This document shows, piece by piece, positions 13,459-25,515 of a stretch of 64,000 nucleotides of DNA. The notes beneath the pieces were generated by a model. It searched no databases, was not told the origin of the DNA, and saw only the letters and a list, made by a program, of their open reading frames with translations. Within the stretch, counting starts at the first letter, position 1, and every line of letters begins with the position of its first letter. The translations under genes were made by a program, and so were the position numbers. This stretch comes from Abelmoschus esculentus (Eukaryota > Streptophyta > Magnoliopsida > Malvales > Malvaceae). Location of the stretch: the NCBI GenBank assembly GCA_035048815.1, contig JAUCBN010000046.1:12192999-12256998 (forward strand), given 5' to 3'.

Positions 13459-14987
13459 ATTCGAGTGGGTGTTTCGAGGGAAATCGACCTCTCCTCCCTC
13501 CCAAGAACACAAGAAATGAAAGAAAAAATAGGTTTTGAGAAAGCAATGCGCATCACCACCCACAAACAAGGCTATAGAAACGGGGAATTCAACCCCAATT
13601 GGGTGGTGGAGGCGAATGCCAGCCAATGTGCCAATGTGGTGTGTCCTTGTTGGGAATGGGAATGGTAAGCATAACCCAATGACACATTTAGGACAAAACG
13701 AAACGGTTTTGTAATAAAAAAAATAAATATCATATTCTCAAAATAATATACATGGATTTGGAAATTAACATTAATTAAATTTACTAAATATGTATTATGG
13801 TTGTTGGGAAAAATAACAAATACAGTTAATTTTATTTGATGGGGATGTATGTGAGATGGCTTATTCAGTTAATTTTTATCTTTTTATTTCCATTTTTATA
13901 TTTTCATTTTTTTTTCAGTTAATAAGTTTCCGAATAGATAGATTTAACTTGACTAATTATAACGGATAATTATTTGATACGAGAAATTATAATATGAGTT
14001 ATTCATGACATATTATTTATAGAACCAATCAATTGAATATATTAATTTCATTGATTTTTTTATTTTATTTTTTTACTAAAAGAATTTTCACTTATATTTA
14101 TTGTAAATTAAATTTAAAAACATTTTTTATTAAGTGAAGAAAATTAATGAAATATGTGCATTTAATTGGTTGGTTATATAGATAATGTAGCGAGAATGAT
14201 TTATAATATAATTTCTTATTTGATACACGTATTGTATTACTCTTTTTCTTTAACATTTTAATTGAAGGGAAAAAAAAATTATACATTGATTAAGGGTTTA
14301 ATTTAGAGTTTATAGGTTATGAGTTTATGTTTTAAGGCTTAAAATTTAATGTTAGTGTTTAGAATGTAAGGTATAAAGTTTAGAGTTTAAGATTATAAAT
14401 TTAGGATTTAAATTTTATAATATAAAAATACATGCTTCTATAAAATAAATTTTACACGTGTATAAAAAATTTACCCTTAATTGATTTATAATATATTATC
14501 TTAATTCATTTTAAATATAAATAAACTCACATCAGATTACATTACTCTAATTCGTGACATCTAAGACAAGACAAATAATCATTATAGTCGCTCGATGGGT
14601 TCAAAACCTACATAATTATTCTTAAAAATAAAATCTAAATATCTGATTCGAAGTCTTAAAATGTATACCTTAAATTTTAATCATAAAAAATAACTTTTAA
14701 ATCTTATAAACTGAATCTTAAACTTTAAATATTAACCATTTACCGAAGAAAAGATTGTTTAATCGTGTGTATTGGGAAAAAAACCTTTATTTTTATTTGA
14801 GTAATTTATATATTGTAAAAAACTCTAAAATTAGACACTAAATGTTTTAAGAAAGAGAGTACTGGATAATTTTTCATTTTAATTTTATCACAACGTAAAT
14901 TAAATAATATTAAGAAAATTATAAATACTAGTAATCGTTAATCTGAAGTAGATCCACCACGGCCTACGCCGCCGTCAACGCCACGAG
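13459..14987. other. Intergenic region between the PP2C and methyltransferase genes
   Basis: The first ~200 bases serve as PP2C leader and promoter. The rest is AT-rich with one MULE-type MITE (13981-14216), a stretch of degenerate TTTAGGGTTTA-like sequence (14290-14420), and the probable 3' end of the methyltransferase transcript near 14900-14987. Confidence 0.6.
13981..14216. mobile_element. MULE-type MITE (GAGAAATTATATCATG family), copy 1
   Basis: Ends are inverted: GAGAAATTATAATATGAG on the left, and TATAATATAATTTCT on the right. An 11-bp direct repeat TTATTTGATAC flanks it (left copy ending at 13980, right copy starting at about 14217), as expected for Mutator-like insertions. The body is non-coding. 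Confidence 0.82.
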
Positions 14988-14988
14988 G

Positions 14989-15353
14989 CTGTAAGTAAAA
15001 CTTTTAATGCAGTGCAGGAACTGAACCAAATCTCTAGGACTGTAGATGGATGACCAGAAATCAGAAAATTTAAAATAAAATAGCAGAATTAATCCAAATC
15101 CATGTTCATGTGAAATTTATGTGAATTCCATGAGTAATTGGTAAATCTGCAAACGATGAATACAAGCAAGCAAGCAAGAACAGTAGAACAATCAACTAAA
15201 TTGGTGAACTTTGATTTGCAGCTACATCCAAGTAAACACTACAATAACACAGGAAGAAAAGAAAAAAAAGAAACTTATGGGTACTGGGAATGTGATTTCA
15301 TATCATATAAGCCATTACAGAAACAAAGGAATGCAACTTTTAAACTCACTTAC
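14989..15353 (-). other. Probable intron in the 3' UTR of the methyltransferase gene
   Basis: On the minus strand the stop codon at 15371-15373 is followed, 17 bases later, by a strong donor (CCG then GTAAGTGAG at 15353). A pyrimidine-rich acceptor TTTTACTTACAG ends at 14989 and is followed by a GC-rich segment (14947-14988) that stands out from its surroundings. Removing it would not change the protein. It lies within 50 bases of the stop, so it should not trigger nonsense-mediated decay. Confidence 0.6.
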
Positions 15354-15370
15354 CGGTTGTCGGTCGCCGG

Positions 15371-16897
15371 TCACCACCATTGATGGACAAGAACTCCGCT
15401 ATCTCGGAGGGAAGTGAACAGTTGCAAGCATTGGCCGTAGTTCTTATCGTATTTGGTACTTCTCTGTCCGGGACAACACCTTTGCCACCTATTATAATGG
15501 CATTCCAGGAAGATCTCGTCGATCAAACAGATTGCACCTGTTTCAAATAGCCTAGGAATCAAGTCGAATTCAGTTCCTTCCACGTCCATCTTCATCACCA
15601 CGAAATCGCTTTCGGTCACGGTGTTCTTCAACCATTCGGCAAAATCAAACCCTTGAATCACGTCCACCTCGCCTCCATTCGATTTCACCGGTTGTATTCT
15701 GCCCATCCCTCTGCCTTTATCCTTGAGTTCACTAACTTCTTCCTGGCCAGGATCGCGATTGATCTCGAACCGCAGTGTCTCATTCCTGACCCATGCTGCG
15801 TAAGGCAACAACGTAACCGTCTTCTTCTTCAAATCGTATTGTTGATGAAAATGCTTGTCGGCCTCGATAGCATATACATGAAAGGTTTTGTTCTGTTTGG
15901 GGTATTGTTTCCGGAACCAGCTTCCGATGCTAGAACCGTAACTCCGAGCACCAACATCAACATACACATATCTACTCTTGAAACTGATATCAACCATGGA
16001 TGGCAAATACTTCACATTGTTTATATTTCTTTTCAAGGTAATCCATGGCTTTAAGGGCTCCTCCTCGATAAGCGGCTCGGCCTTCTCCACCAATTCTCGT
16101 TTATGGCCCGGAACCGAGCACTTACCACCGGAATTCTTTTTGCCCCCATGGTTAAGAACTCCAGTTTCTTTTCTAAATACAATTTCTCTAACAAAAGGCA
16201 TTGATGAATCGAAACCTTCCATATCAAGCATTTTAACTAATTTGCAAGAATTAAACAAATCAAGTAAAGAATTCATACTGTATGTATCATTAGCCTTGAT
16301 GTGGACCACTGCAAACCCTTCGGGTTTCAGTGTCCGAGCGATTTCCGACGCGAAATCCGACGGACGCGCCGATACATCAAGGCGACCACCACCGGTGAAT
16401 ATGAAGTCAAAAGTATTATCATCGAACGGTATCTGATGTCCCTCACCTTTAATCACCAAAGGCTTAGCCGCTTTCTTGAAGATGCCGATGGAATCTTCCA
16501 CGCCTATCTCTTTCAGAGCGAAAACTTCTTGTCCAAAAGGAGTCTCCACACAGAGAGACTTGGAGTGAGGCGTGAGGTAACCGTCAGAGATCAGATCTTG
16601 GAAAACCGATGAGTAGAAATGGACGGCCCTGATCCACTCCTTACTGGTGTAGAGTTCCCGGCGAGGATCAGACCGTGAAACGGCATCGTTTCCGACGATG
16701 GCAGAGACTCCAGCACCAGGGATAACAAAGTTGAGACTCTGCGGCATGGAGAAGAAGCAAAAGTCGCCGCGATTGCAAGACTCGCCGGTTATCGTAACGA
16801 CGTAAGCGAATCGGATGACCAGAATGAAGACACCGAAAAGAAGAGCACGCGCCAGAATATTCCTGAAAAGGCTCGGCTTCCCTGTAGCAGGTTCCAT
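15371..16897 (-). CDS. Membrane-anchored methyltransferase-like protein (FkbM/DUF7870 type)
   Basis: A single-exon frame of 508 residues starting MEPATGKPSLF. Residues about 12-33 form one hydrophobic segment after a short basic stretch, a type II signal anchor, so a Golgi or endomembrane location is likely. The middle of the protein has a methyltransferase-like segment with IPFDDNTFDFIFTGGG and an LKPEGFAVV strand, as in SAM-dependent class I enzymes. The C-terminal third (YVYVDVGARSYGSS, VMKMDVEGTEFDLIP) resembles FkbM-type methyltransferases. I recall plant homologues such as At5g01710 annotated only as methyltransferase-like; no substrate is known to me. In Arabidopsis that locus lies beside a similar PP2C, as here. 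The family and the open frame are secure. The catalytic activity is inferred. Confidence 0.9.
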   Translation of the reverse strand: MEPATGKPSLFRNILARALLFGVFILVIRFAYVVTITGESCNRGDFCFFSMPQSLNFVIPGAGVSAIVGNDAVSRSDPRRELYTSKEWIRAVHFYSSVFQDLISDGYLTPHSKSLCVETPFGQEVFALKEIGVEDSIGIFKKAAKPLVIKGEGHQIPFDDNTFDFIFTGGGRLDVSARPSDFASEIARTLKPEGFAVVHIKANDTYSMNSLLDLFNSCKLVKMLDMEGFDSSMPFVREIVFRKETGVLNHGGKKNSGGKCSVPGHKRELVEKAEPLIEEEPLKPWITLKRNINNVKYLPSMVDISFKSRYVYVDVGARSYGSSIGSWFRKQYPKQNKTFHVYAIEADKHFHQQYDLKKKTVTLLPYAAWVRNETLRFEINRDPGQEEVSELKDKGRGMGRIQPVKSNGGEVDVIQGFDFAEWLKNTVTESDFVVMKMDVEGTEFDLIPRLFETGAICLIDEIFLECHYNRWQRCCPGQRSTKYDKNYGQCLQLFTSLRDSGVLVHQWW

Positions 16898-18407
16898 GAT
16901 AGCAGTAACAATAGAGATGAAAAAAGAAAAACAAAAACAAAATAGCTTTTTCCGCCGTTCGAGCTTGTATCAGTTGCAGTATGGATTTTAGTCAACAAAA
17001 ATTGAGGAAAAAAAATGAAAAAATCGTTGAAACTGGAGGAGAGATTAACGAGAGCAGAAACGAGCAGAGGTATGGTTAGCGCCGACGAGAGATCTGGAAA
17101 GAAAAGTAGAAGAAGGAATCGGGAAATAGAAATGGAAAGGAAGGGCAAAACGGGAATGCATGTTTGATTATCTCGCTGTTTACGGAGAGAGAGCGGCCAT
17201 AACTATCTATCTCGTTGCTATCTGCGGCAGCCGTTGACGGTGGCGTTGATAGAGAAAGTTGAAAGTGGATGAATTGGAGAGAAAAGTGAACTGAATGTTT
17301 GGCTGGAAGAGGGGTAAAGTGAGTTGGTTTTGGTGGTGACCCACCGTTCACTGGAAGGTAGTTTTCAACGCGGATAAGCCAACTCAGCTGCTGCTTGGAA
17401 AAAGTAGAGACTGAGTTAACTCGGGTTAAAATCCGCGGCCCATTTTTGTTTACTTCCCATATTTGGTGCCGTTGATTTGTCTGTTATCTCTAGGAAACTC
17501 CGAAAGTAATTTTCGGAGTTTGATTTTGATTCGATTCGATTCAATTTTATTAATACGATCAATCTTAATTTGTTTTTTTTTATTCAAAAGAAAGTAGGGT
17601 CTTTATTTAAATAAGAATAATTATTTTTTATTTTTAGTTGATATTATAGTAATTAACACCTCATTTCCCTTAAATTATAGATTTTAAAATTCGTAATAAA
17701 ATTTTCTTTTCCTTTTTTAAAAATAAATTATTTAAAAAAATGACACGTAATTATGTTTTTGTTCGTCTTAATTTGTCTTTAATTAACTACCCATTTTGTA
17801 TATGGAATATTATTGAATTTAAAAACTTAATTAATTAATTAACCAAATAATAGTACAATACGCGTAAACCGACAAGTAGAGTAGATAGATATGTATATTG
17901 TTTTTTTTTTTTTTATTACAGTAATAATGTATGTTTGCTTTAATAAACTCAATTAATTTTGTATGAACATGTACGTAACGTAAATAATTAGGTTTAAATA
18001 AAAATTAAGTTATTATAGTATTTTTTTGAAATAGATATTTAAAGTATTTTTTATAATAATAAGCTTCTAAAGTATTAATTATTGTAGTTTTAGGTATTTC
18101 AGTATTAATTATGTTCACAAAAATTTCTTAGCAAATTAAAATATAATCCATGATATATTTTGAATTTTAATTTTATTCAATTAAATTTTTAAACATTTAA
18201 AATTAAAATTTTTAAAAGCAATTAAATCCTCGATATCTAATACCTAATTCCCTCAATTTGATCATTTCTGTTATTGTTGATCATGTAACGTTTTTTTTAT
18301 TGCTCGTCGCGAAACATTTAAATGATTTTTTTTTTTTGCATATTTCGATCTTCAACCAGTGTTTTGTACGACTATAATTGATTTTTAATGACGAGGGTAG
18401 AGTAAAT

Positions 18408-18656
18408 GATCATGATTGTGTCACGGGGCTAGACTTCTAATCAACTAACTCGTGCGGCCTTAGTCGAGTACTTTCAAAGTTCTTCGAAGTCATTTTCATA
18501 GTTAGATTCCGCTTAGAACGATCTTCCGTTCTTGAATGCCTTGAAAGTTTGATCTTTCAGAGTGAGATTTCAGGCTGACTTAGTCATTTGTCTTAAGGAC
18601 TCGACTAAGGTCGCACGAGTTAGCTGGTTAGAAGTCTAGCCCCGCAATATGATCAT
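18408..18656. repeat. Fold-back sequence with ~60-bp inverted arms
   Basis: Left arm 18408-18472 and right arm 18597-18656 are inverted copies. The core CGGGGCTAGACTTCTAA appears on the left and its complement on the right; about four mismatches occur over 50 bases. The ~120-base loop is non-coding. Its GC content is well above its flanks. It could be a MITE or a hairpin RNA precursor. Confidence 0.8.
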
Positions 18657-19910
18657 CAACGACGAAATCGAATCAAATCGTGATTTGAGTTTTAGGAGTT
18701 AAAAATTTAAAATTTAAGGATTATTTTATAAATTTTTGAAATTTAAGATTTTTTATAAAAATAAGCTAAGAAAAATGAAAGAAACTAAAAGAAGAAATAA
18801 AATAATAAAAAATAATAATTATTAACACGAAACACCTAAAATTATATTATTTAAAATTTTTAACATATATTTTATTAAAGAATATTTTAAGCGTCTAAAA
18901 TTTAAAAATAATATCTTTTAAGTATTTATTATTTTCATTTAACCTTTATGTTTATCCTTTTATTAAACCAAACTAAAGAAAAAGAAAAAGAACCTTCGTA
19001 GTGAATAATATATTTTAATTTAATTTCAAAAAAAGACGCGTTGCTTTCCTACAATGATTTGAGGAATATAGATGCGTTGCTGCATGTGCAAGGAATTACA
19101 GAGTCTTGGAGGGATAAAATTTGATTCGATTAAAAATAAATAAATTATTTAATTTAATATAAAAATATTTAATTATTTTAATTTTAATTTTATAAATTTG
19201 ATTTAAAAAATAAAAAATAAATTATACGGTTAAATGTAAAAATATACTTCTATGCTTTCTATGATTCTATCTGGTCCCTAAAGTTGGCATTTTCTTCCTG
19301 TGATGGGGACCGCTTGTGTTTCGTTTTAAAAGCACATTAATGATGGGGGAAATTATTTTAATATTATAGCTGAAAATAAAAATTAGGTAAATATTATATA
19401 TAAAAATTATATATTTAAGAAAATAAGGTGAATGTTAAAATGATTATTAAAGTTTCTTATCTTTCCGACAATTTTTCAATTCTTTTGTATTTTTAGGACC
19501 AAAATGAATGAAGTTTAAAATGTGAGGAATGGAATGAAGGTTTCAGAAATGGAGGGGTTGCTTGTTTGGAGAAGTTGGGGGGACTAAATTGAGAAATTGG
19601 AAAATTTTCTTTTGTTTACAAGCCAAACAAGCTATCGCCTAATTTTTCAATTATGTCCCTCAACTTCTTCAAATTCTCACTTTAGCCTCTCAACTTTTGG
19701 GTATAACTCTCTTAAAATCAATCTCCCACTTGTGTTTTTTTTTCTTTCTAATCTTTATCCGTGGTTGGTTGGGTTTGTAGTTACAATCCAACTCAGGCCA
19801 ACCAGAGACAGGGACAGAACACTATAACATTAAAAGGTCCGAGATCCACATGATAATGCTAGAAATTGGCTAAGGCAGGCAGTGCTTCATTTCTCCTCTT
19901 ATCTTAGATT

Positions 19911-20089
19911 CATGGACGGAGTCGGGATTTATGGTTGAGAGGACAAAACATAAATGTTTAAAAGTAGGGTGGCAAATTTATAAAAAAATCAATTTAAAAA
20001 AATTAAATAGAGAGACAAAAGTAAAAAAAAAAATTCTTCGAGGGTGGAGAGCGATTGCCCCTCCCCACCCCTATATGGCTCCGTCTCTG
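19911..20089. mobile_element. hAT-type MITE with 8-bp target duplication
   Basis: Begins CATGGACGGAGTC and ends GGCTCCGTCTCTG (inverted ends). It is flanked by CTTAGATT (19903-19910) and TTTAGATT (20090-20097), an 8-bp duplication with one difference. The interior matches 45517-45688. Confidence 0.85.
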
Positions 20090-20336
20090 TTTAGATTACA
20101 CGGTCACTTTCAACCTTACTCACAATTTAAATTATAGAATCATATATGTATATGATAAGATTAAGTTAAACGGTGTAAAATTCTTAAAGTTTTATAGATT
20201 TTTTAGATTGTTAAATGATTGAAACGTATAATTCAAATTAACAATTGATTATGTGAAGATTATTAGTTGAGAAAAAAAAAGTTAATAAGATGATGCATTG
20301 TTAAAATGGGTAAATCATTTGTCCCATTATTGTGTC

Positions 20337-20697
20337 TAGAAACGGACGCAAAACCTGAATCCGATAGGTTTTGATCTGATTTGATTTGATCGGGTCAGAT
20401 TTTTTTATAAAAAATCTGGGCTTGAGTTGGGTTAGTTTTTTGAAGGATGATTTTCGGATGGAAAATTTGGACCCGACCTGACACGGATCAAAAGTATATT
20501 TTTTATATATATTTTTAGAAATATTTGTAATAATGATCTCTCCTTATATATATTTTATACAATTAGGTTACTAAAATTAATTTTTTTTACAATTAAGTCC
20601 ATAAAATTTAAATTTTTTTAATAGTTCGGTCAGGTTTTGAAACTTAAAACTCGGGTCGGGTTAGATGGGCCAAAAATCCGACATGTGTCCATCCCTA
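20337..20697. mobile_element. 361-bp non-autonomous element with 8-bp duplication (hAT-like)
   Basis: Inverted ends TAGAAACGGAC and, in complement, TAGGGATGGAC. It is flanked by a perfect 8-bp repeat ATTGTGTC (20329-20336 and 20698-20705). The inner ends are rich in CGGGTC-like words, as in the elements at 46204 and 57175. Confidence 0.8.
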
Positions 20698-22083
20698 ATT
20701 GTGTCTCCTTTGGTGCCTTATTTTAAATTAGTGGTTTAGGATTTAGGATTCAAGGTTAGGAATTATGATTAAGATTTAGGAAAGTAAGGGTATAATGTAT
20801 TTTCTAAAATATGAAAATTAGTATATAAAAATAAGGGTTAAAGTTTAAAATTTAATTTATCAAGATTTTTTAAGGTAGGGAAATATGTTAGAGGAAAAAA
20901 ATTACTCTCGTTAAGAACTCTAAACTTTAATATAAAAAATATACTATATATAATTTTTATAAATAAAATTTTATTAATCCAGAAAAAGAAGAAGAAAAAA
21001 AGAAAAATTAGTATACATAATTCTTCCCATGAATCAACTATGCTTCCGAAAGTGGTGTTTGAATGTGAAGGGAAACGATTTTAAAATATTTTCTTAAGTC
21101 TAAAAGTTTTGTTATAAATATATAATACTATTTTAACGATGTTAAATTAATTTTGATCTCTAATTTAGTACGATAGAAGATTAAGAATTAAAAATTATCG
21201 ATATGGGGTAAAATAGGACAATCGCCTTCACTATGAAGATTTTTTTTACACTTTTATTCTTTTTTTAATTTTTTTTAAAATTTTTTAATTTGTCCTCAAC
21301 TCCCTTACTTCTAAATATTTATGTTTTACCCCCTCAAACCCTAAATCTTAACTTCGTCCCTGTTCATCAGTGGCATAAGTTTAGGGTCCAAGGATATTAG
21401 GTTTATGGATTAGTTTTTAAAATTTAGAGATTTATATTTTGAGTTTATGGTTTAAGGTTTATGATTGTGATTTAAGGTTTTGAGTTTAGGATTTTAGGTT
21501 TCATTTTAAATTATTTTTAATAAAAAGATAAGATCAAATTAATACTATAATATTTAAATAATGAAGATTAAATTTATTTTTTAAAATTAAGACTAAATTG
21601 TTTGAATGTACAAATATGGAGGATTAAATGTGTTATTATATAAAATATTTTAATTATTGTTAATATTTGTTAACGGATCAACGGTAATATTAAAACATAA
21701 CTAAAAATTTATTGATAACATTAAAATAATTAAAATTTTTGTTATCAAATAAAGATTAAATTCTTTGAATATATAAATATAAAACATTAAATATATTATT
21801 ATACAAAATATTTTAAATATGATTAATGCTTATTATTAAGTAATAGTAAGGTTAAAATAAAACTAAAAATTTAATGATAATATTTATATAATTTAATTTT
21901 AATTACTAAATTAAATAATTTACCAAAATTCAGTTATCAAATTTTACCCTTATTTGTTTAGTAATGGTTGATAACTTGTGTTGCTTAAATCGTCAGCTTG
22001 AAAAGGATAAGGATAAACTTCGGATTATCCAAACAGCTCTACATGTGTGCATAAATGTATGGCTAATGGCTTGTGATGTGTCA

Positions 22084-22283
22084 GGAGAAATTATATCACG
22101 AATCAGTCTCACCGCGTCATCCATGGACCAACCACTAAAAACTACCAATCTCATCAATTTTTAATTTTTTTAGTGAAGATTTACTTGGGAAAAATATGAC
22201 ATGGAAAAATTGATGAGTTAGGTAATTTTTAGTGGTTGATCTCATGGACACGTGGTGGGACTGACCCATGATATAATTTTTCC
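22084..22283. mobile_element. MULE-type MITE (GAGAAATTATATCATG family), copy 2
   Basis: A ~200-bp near-palindrome: GGAGAAATTATATCACG on the left and CATGATATAATTTTTCC on the right, with internal inverted arms around CAACCACTAAAAACTACC. It closely resembles the copy at 55057-55250. Confidence 0.8.
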
Positions 22284-22339
22284 AATATCAGGAAACATAA
22301 CAAAAATATTCTGTCTCTTTTACGTGTCTCCTTTGATTT

Positions 22340-22530
22340 TTTTAAAAAAATTGAATTTTAAACTCTAAACCCTTATTTTTTATATCTTAAACCCTAAAAA
22401 ATACACTCTACCCCTAATTTCCTAAACCTTAACCAAAACCCCTATACCCTAAATCCTAAAAATACACCCTACCTCTAATTCCCTAAACCCTAACTAAAAC
22501 CCTTAACCTAGAAGCCTAAACCCTAAACCC
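22340..22530. repeat. Degenerate telomere-like CCCTAAA repeats
   Basis: Scattered AAACCCTAAA and CCCTAAAC words, partly arranged as two ~60-bp tandem units. The same kind of sequence recurs near 14290, 20720, 21380, 27760, 53280 and 55610. It is too degenerate to be a telomere. Confidence 0.6.
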
Positions 22531-22606
22531 TCTGATTTGAAGTGTGGCATAAATGGAGGCATAGAAAGGGGCAGACGATTTGCATCCCAAGAAACACACA
22601 ACAAAA

Positions 22607-22874
22607 GGAGAAAGTATATTATAAGTTATTTTTATCATGTTATTTATTAGACTAATCAATCAAAAATATTTATTTAATTATTTCTTTTATCTTATCATTT
22701 TTATCAAGTGAATTTTTAATAATATTTACTGTAAATTAAGTTTAAAAACAGTTTTTATTAAGTGAAGATTCACCTAGTAAAAATGATAAAATAGAAAAAA
22801 AAATTAAATGAATATTTTTTATTGGTTTGTCCCATGAATGACATGATAAGAATGATCCATAATATAATTTCTCC
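22607..22874. mobile_element. MULE-type MITE (GAGAAATTATATCATG family), diverged copy 3
   Basis: The left end GGAGAAAGTATATTATAAG and right end CATAATATAATTTCTCC are inverted. The interior, with CAATCAATC and TATTTAATTATTTC, is like the copies at 13981 and 28940. Confidence 0.7.
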
Positions 22875-24040
22875 AATAAAAAGACTATTTTAAAATTTGT
22901 ATTTTATAAAATGCGAGTATGGTGTTAAATAAGTTGATTAAAAAATGTTTTTTGTAACGAAATTTTATAATATGATATTTAAATTAAATAATTATACTAA
23001 AAAATAAATAGAAATTTATAAATATTAATTTTATTTTTAATTTTTTAATATATAACTATTTTTATTTTATTTTCTGAAATATTATATATATTTTTTCTTA
23101 TAATAATTTAGAAGTTATATCCAACATAATTTAATTTTAAACAATAAAATTTTATAATTATATAAAAAAACGAAAAACTTTTTATTTGAGTAATGATTCA
23201 CGTCCAACATTTCATGGATTTCTCCACCAACAACCTTACGCTATTCCACCCTTTTCCTTAAAAAATGATAAAAACAAAGTTGAAGTGATAATTGCACGAA
23301 ATTAAGATTAAATAATAAAATAAAAATATTTAAGTTTTAATTAATATAAAAAATTATTTAATACATTTTTTGCTCTAGAGGTTAAAAATTTAGTTTATAA
23401 ATTTTACATTAAAAAAAATTAAGGTTTTTAAAGAATAAATATTCGTATATTTTTTATTAATTTAAAATTAAAAAACAATACTTAAACTAATATTTAAATA
23501 AAAAATCAATTGTTTTTTATTTTAATTTTTTTCAAAAAAATATCTAAATTATTATTTTTGGTTATATAAAGTTATTAAATTATTTTTATAAAAATAAATA
23601 TTTAAATTATACTATTTATTTTTACTTTTAATCCTGAAATTATCTATTAATCTAAATAATTAATAACGTATCAACATTTTATTGGTTAAAATATTTTTTT
23701 TTACTTGAATAACAATCAAACTTAAAATAAAATGTAAAAAATTAATAAAAAATCATTAATCTAAAATTTAATAAAAATATAAAATATATAAATTTTATTA
23801 ATTAAAAATATAATTAGTATTATAAATTAGACTCGTAATATAATTTTTCCTTATACGCAACATGGTGTGAGCTGGAAATAAAATCAAAGGAAGGCTGAGT
23901 TGTCAGTTTGAGGAACCAACCATTCGTTCTTATTCCACACTTTTCTTGCATTTTCCGAGAAAACTGTTCGATTTGCTCGTTTCTCGTTTCTTCTTCTGAG
24001 TTTTCCGAGAAAACCAAAGTCTCAGATTTTGTGTTCACAT

Positions 24041-25235
24041 ATGTCGAATTCCCATGAACCAACCCACAGTACTGACACGGCATCGCCGGCGAAGGTGCCT
24101 AAATCCTCTGCTGACGTGGAGTCGGAGACCAACACTGCGGGAGTTGGATTCGCCGTCTCCTCCATCACCAGGCGTTGGAAGAGGGAGGATTTGTTGAAGA
24201 AAGGGTCCTTGATCGCCAGAGGATCCGCTTTCTTCCTCTCTTTGCTCTCTTTCTTAATCACAGCTACCAACAAGCATGGTGACTGGAAGAATTATGACAA
24301 TTACGAAGAATACAGGTTATACAAAACTCCAATCATAATAAATCCGATCCAAATTTGATTCGGGATCAATACATTTATCATTTTTTTTCTTGTGTTTTTG
24401 CAGGTATTTGTTGGCAATTGCAATTCTATCGGCTTTGTACACGGGAGTTCAAACGTTGAGGCGTGTGAATGCGTTTAGGAACGTGAATCAGATATTGGAT
24501 CAACGAATCTCTGCCATGGTTGACTTTGTAGGGGATCAGGTTGATTTTTTCAATGCTTTCATCAAATTACAGTTTACTTCAAATATATTCTGTTTGGCTG
24601 CTAAATAGAAAATTAGGGTATGATATACTTTTATTTTCGTTATATTACAAAGTCAAGTGTTTCCTTGATCGAAATTTTATGATTAGAAAGTAATTCATAC
24701 AGTTGATTACATTGTTGGGGACGCATTTTCGGTCGCAGTATTTTATTGCAAAGGATGCTGTTGCAGACAACTATCGCAATGCCGCTACCGTTACGTAGAG
24801 CTGTTATTGCAGTAGCCGGTAGCGGACTGCTATTTGAATCCCTAGATTACATGACTAGTTTAGTGTTGCATTTGCAGTTTAAAAATACATTTCAAGAAGT
24901 ATTTTTTTTTTTCTTGTTTTGTGGAAAAAACCTTTCATTTAGTGATATTTGTGTTATCAAAAAGTGTTTTTATGGTTGAAAGCGATGCTAAACACACCCT
25001 AAGTTAATTCCCGATGTTTGTTTCTTCGTGTAATTGTGTGCAGGTAGTGTCGTACTTGTTGATATCATCGGTATCTGCTGCAATTCCGATGACGAACAGG
25101 ATGAGAGAAGGGCAAGACAACATTTTCACCGATTCCTCGGCTTCGGCTATTAGCTTATCTTTCTTTGCCTTTCTATTGCTGGCTATATCAGCCATGATTT
25201 CTGGCTATAAGTTGTCTACTCAATCATACATCTGA
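24041..25235 (+). CDS. CASPL4B1: CASP-like membrane protein 4B1
   Basis: Three exons: 24041-24315, 24404-24539 and 25044-25235, GT-AG and in phase, giving 200 residues. The N-terminus is hydrophilic and rich in Ser, Thr and Pro. Four hydrophobic segments follow: near residues 62-78 (ARGSAFFLSLLSFLITA), 93-110, 138-152 and 172-192, the four-span MARVEL-like topology of CASP-like proteins. The family includes the scaffold proteins that mark the Casparian strip membrane domain; 4B members are broadly expressed and their role is poorly known. The gene lies tail to tail with the WRKY33-like gene, 280 bases away. I recall the same neighbours in Arabidopsis (At2g38470 and At2g38480). Intron 2 holds a short repeat-like fragment at about 24715-24850. 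The frame shows no damage. Confidence 0.92.
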
Positions 25236-25515
25236 TTACTTATTTTAGGCTTTTTCCCAGTACAGAACAGTTTCCATAGCTCTTTGTTGTATGTTGTTTG
25301 TATTCATAGTTATGGAAACACACAACAAAAGAAAATATGAAATTGGAAGATAAAGAAGATTTCACTTTGTCAAATCCTGATAGTGTTGAAGTTAAAGAAA
25401 TTCTTACAAAGTTGAATAAAACAAATGATTTGTGTTTTGAGTATTCAATCACAGAGCCTACAGAATCTAGCAACTATATAGTTTGTTATTACCTGAAGTT
25501 ATGTTGTTTCCCTTT

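Larger units (their letters stand above)
16898..24040. other. 7-kb gene-free interval rich in small transposons
   Basis: Positions 16898-17400 are relatively GC-rich and hold the methyltransferase leader and promoter. After that no gene is supported. Contents: a fold-back at 18408-18656; a hAT MITE at 19911-20089; a 361-bp element with an 8-bp duplication at 20337-20697; MULE-type MITEs at 22084-22283 and 22607-22874; and degenerate telomere-like sequence at 20720-20860, 21380-21500 and 22340-22530. A reading frame at 21964-22164 shows no recognisable domain and runs into a MITE. Confidence 0.65.

Noticed and set aside
15653..16612. Several plus-strand frames of 100-150 codons
   Set aside because: All lie opposite the methyltransferase exon, which has clear domain motifs on the minus strand.
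21964..22164. 66-codon plus-strand frame
   Set aside because: It runs into a MITE, has no family resemblance and no splice context. It may be a relic but cannot be supported.
24715..24850. GC-rich segment with GTAGCGG/CCGCTAC words in CASPL4B1 intron 2
   Set aside because: It probably belongs to a transposon end, but no complete inverted repeat or duplication was found.
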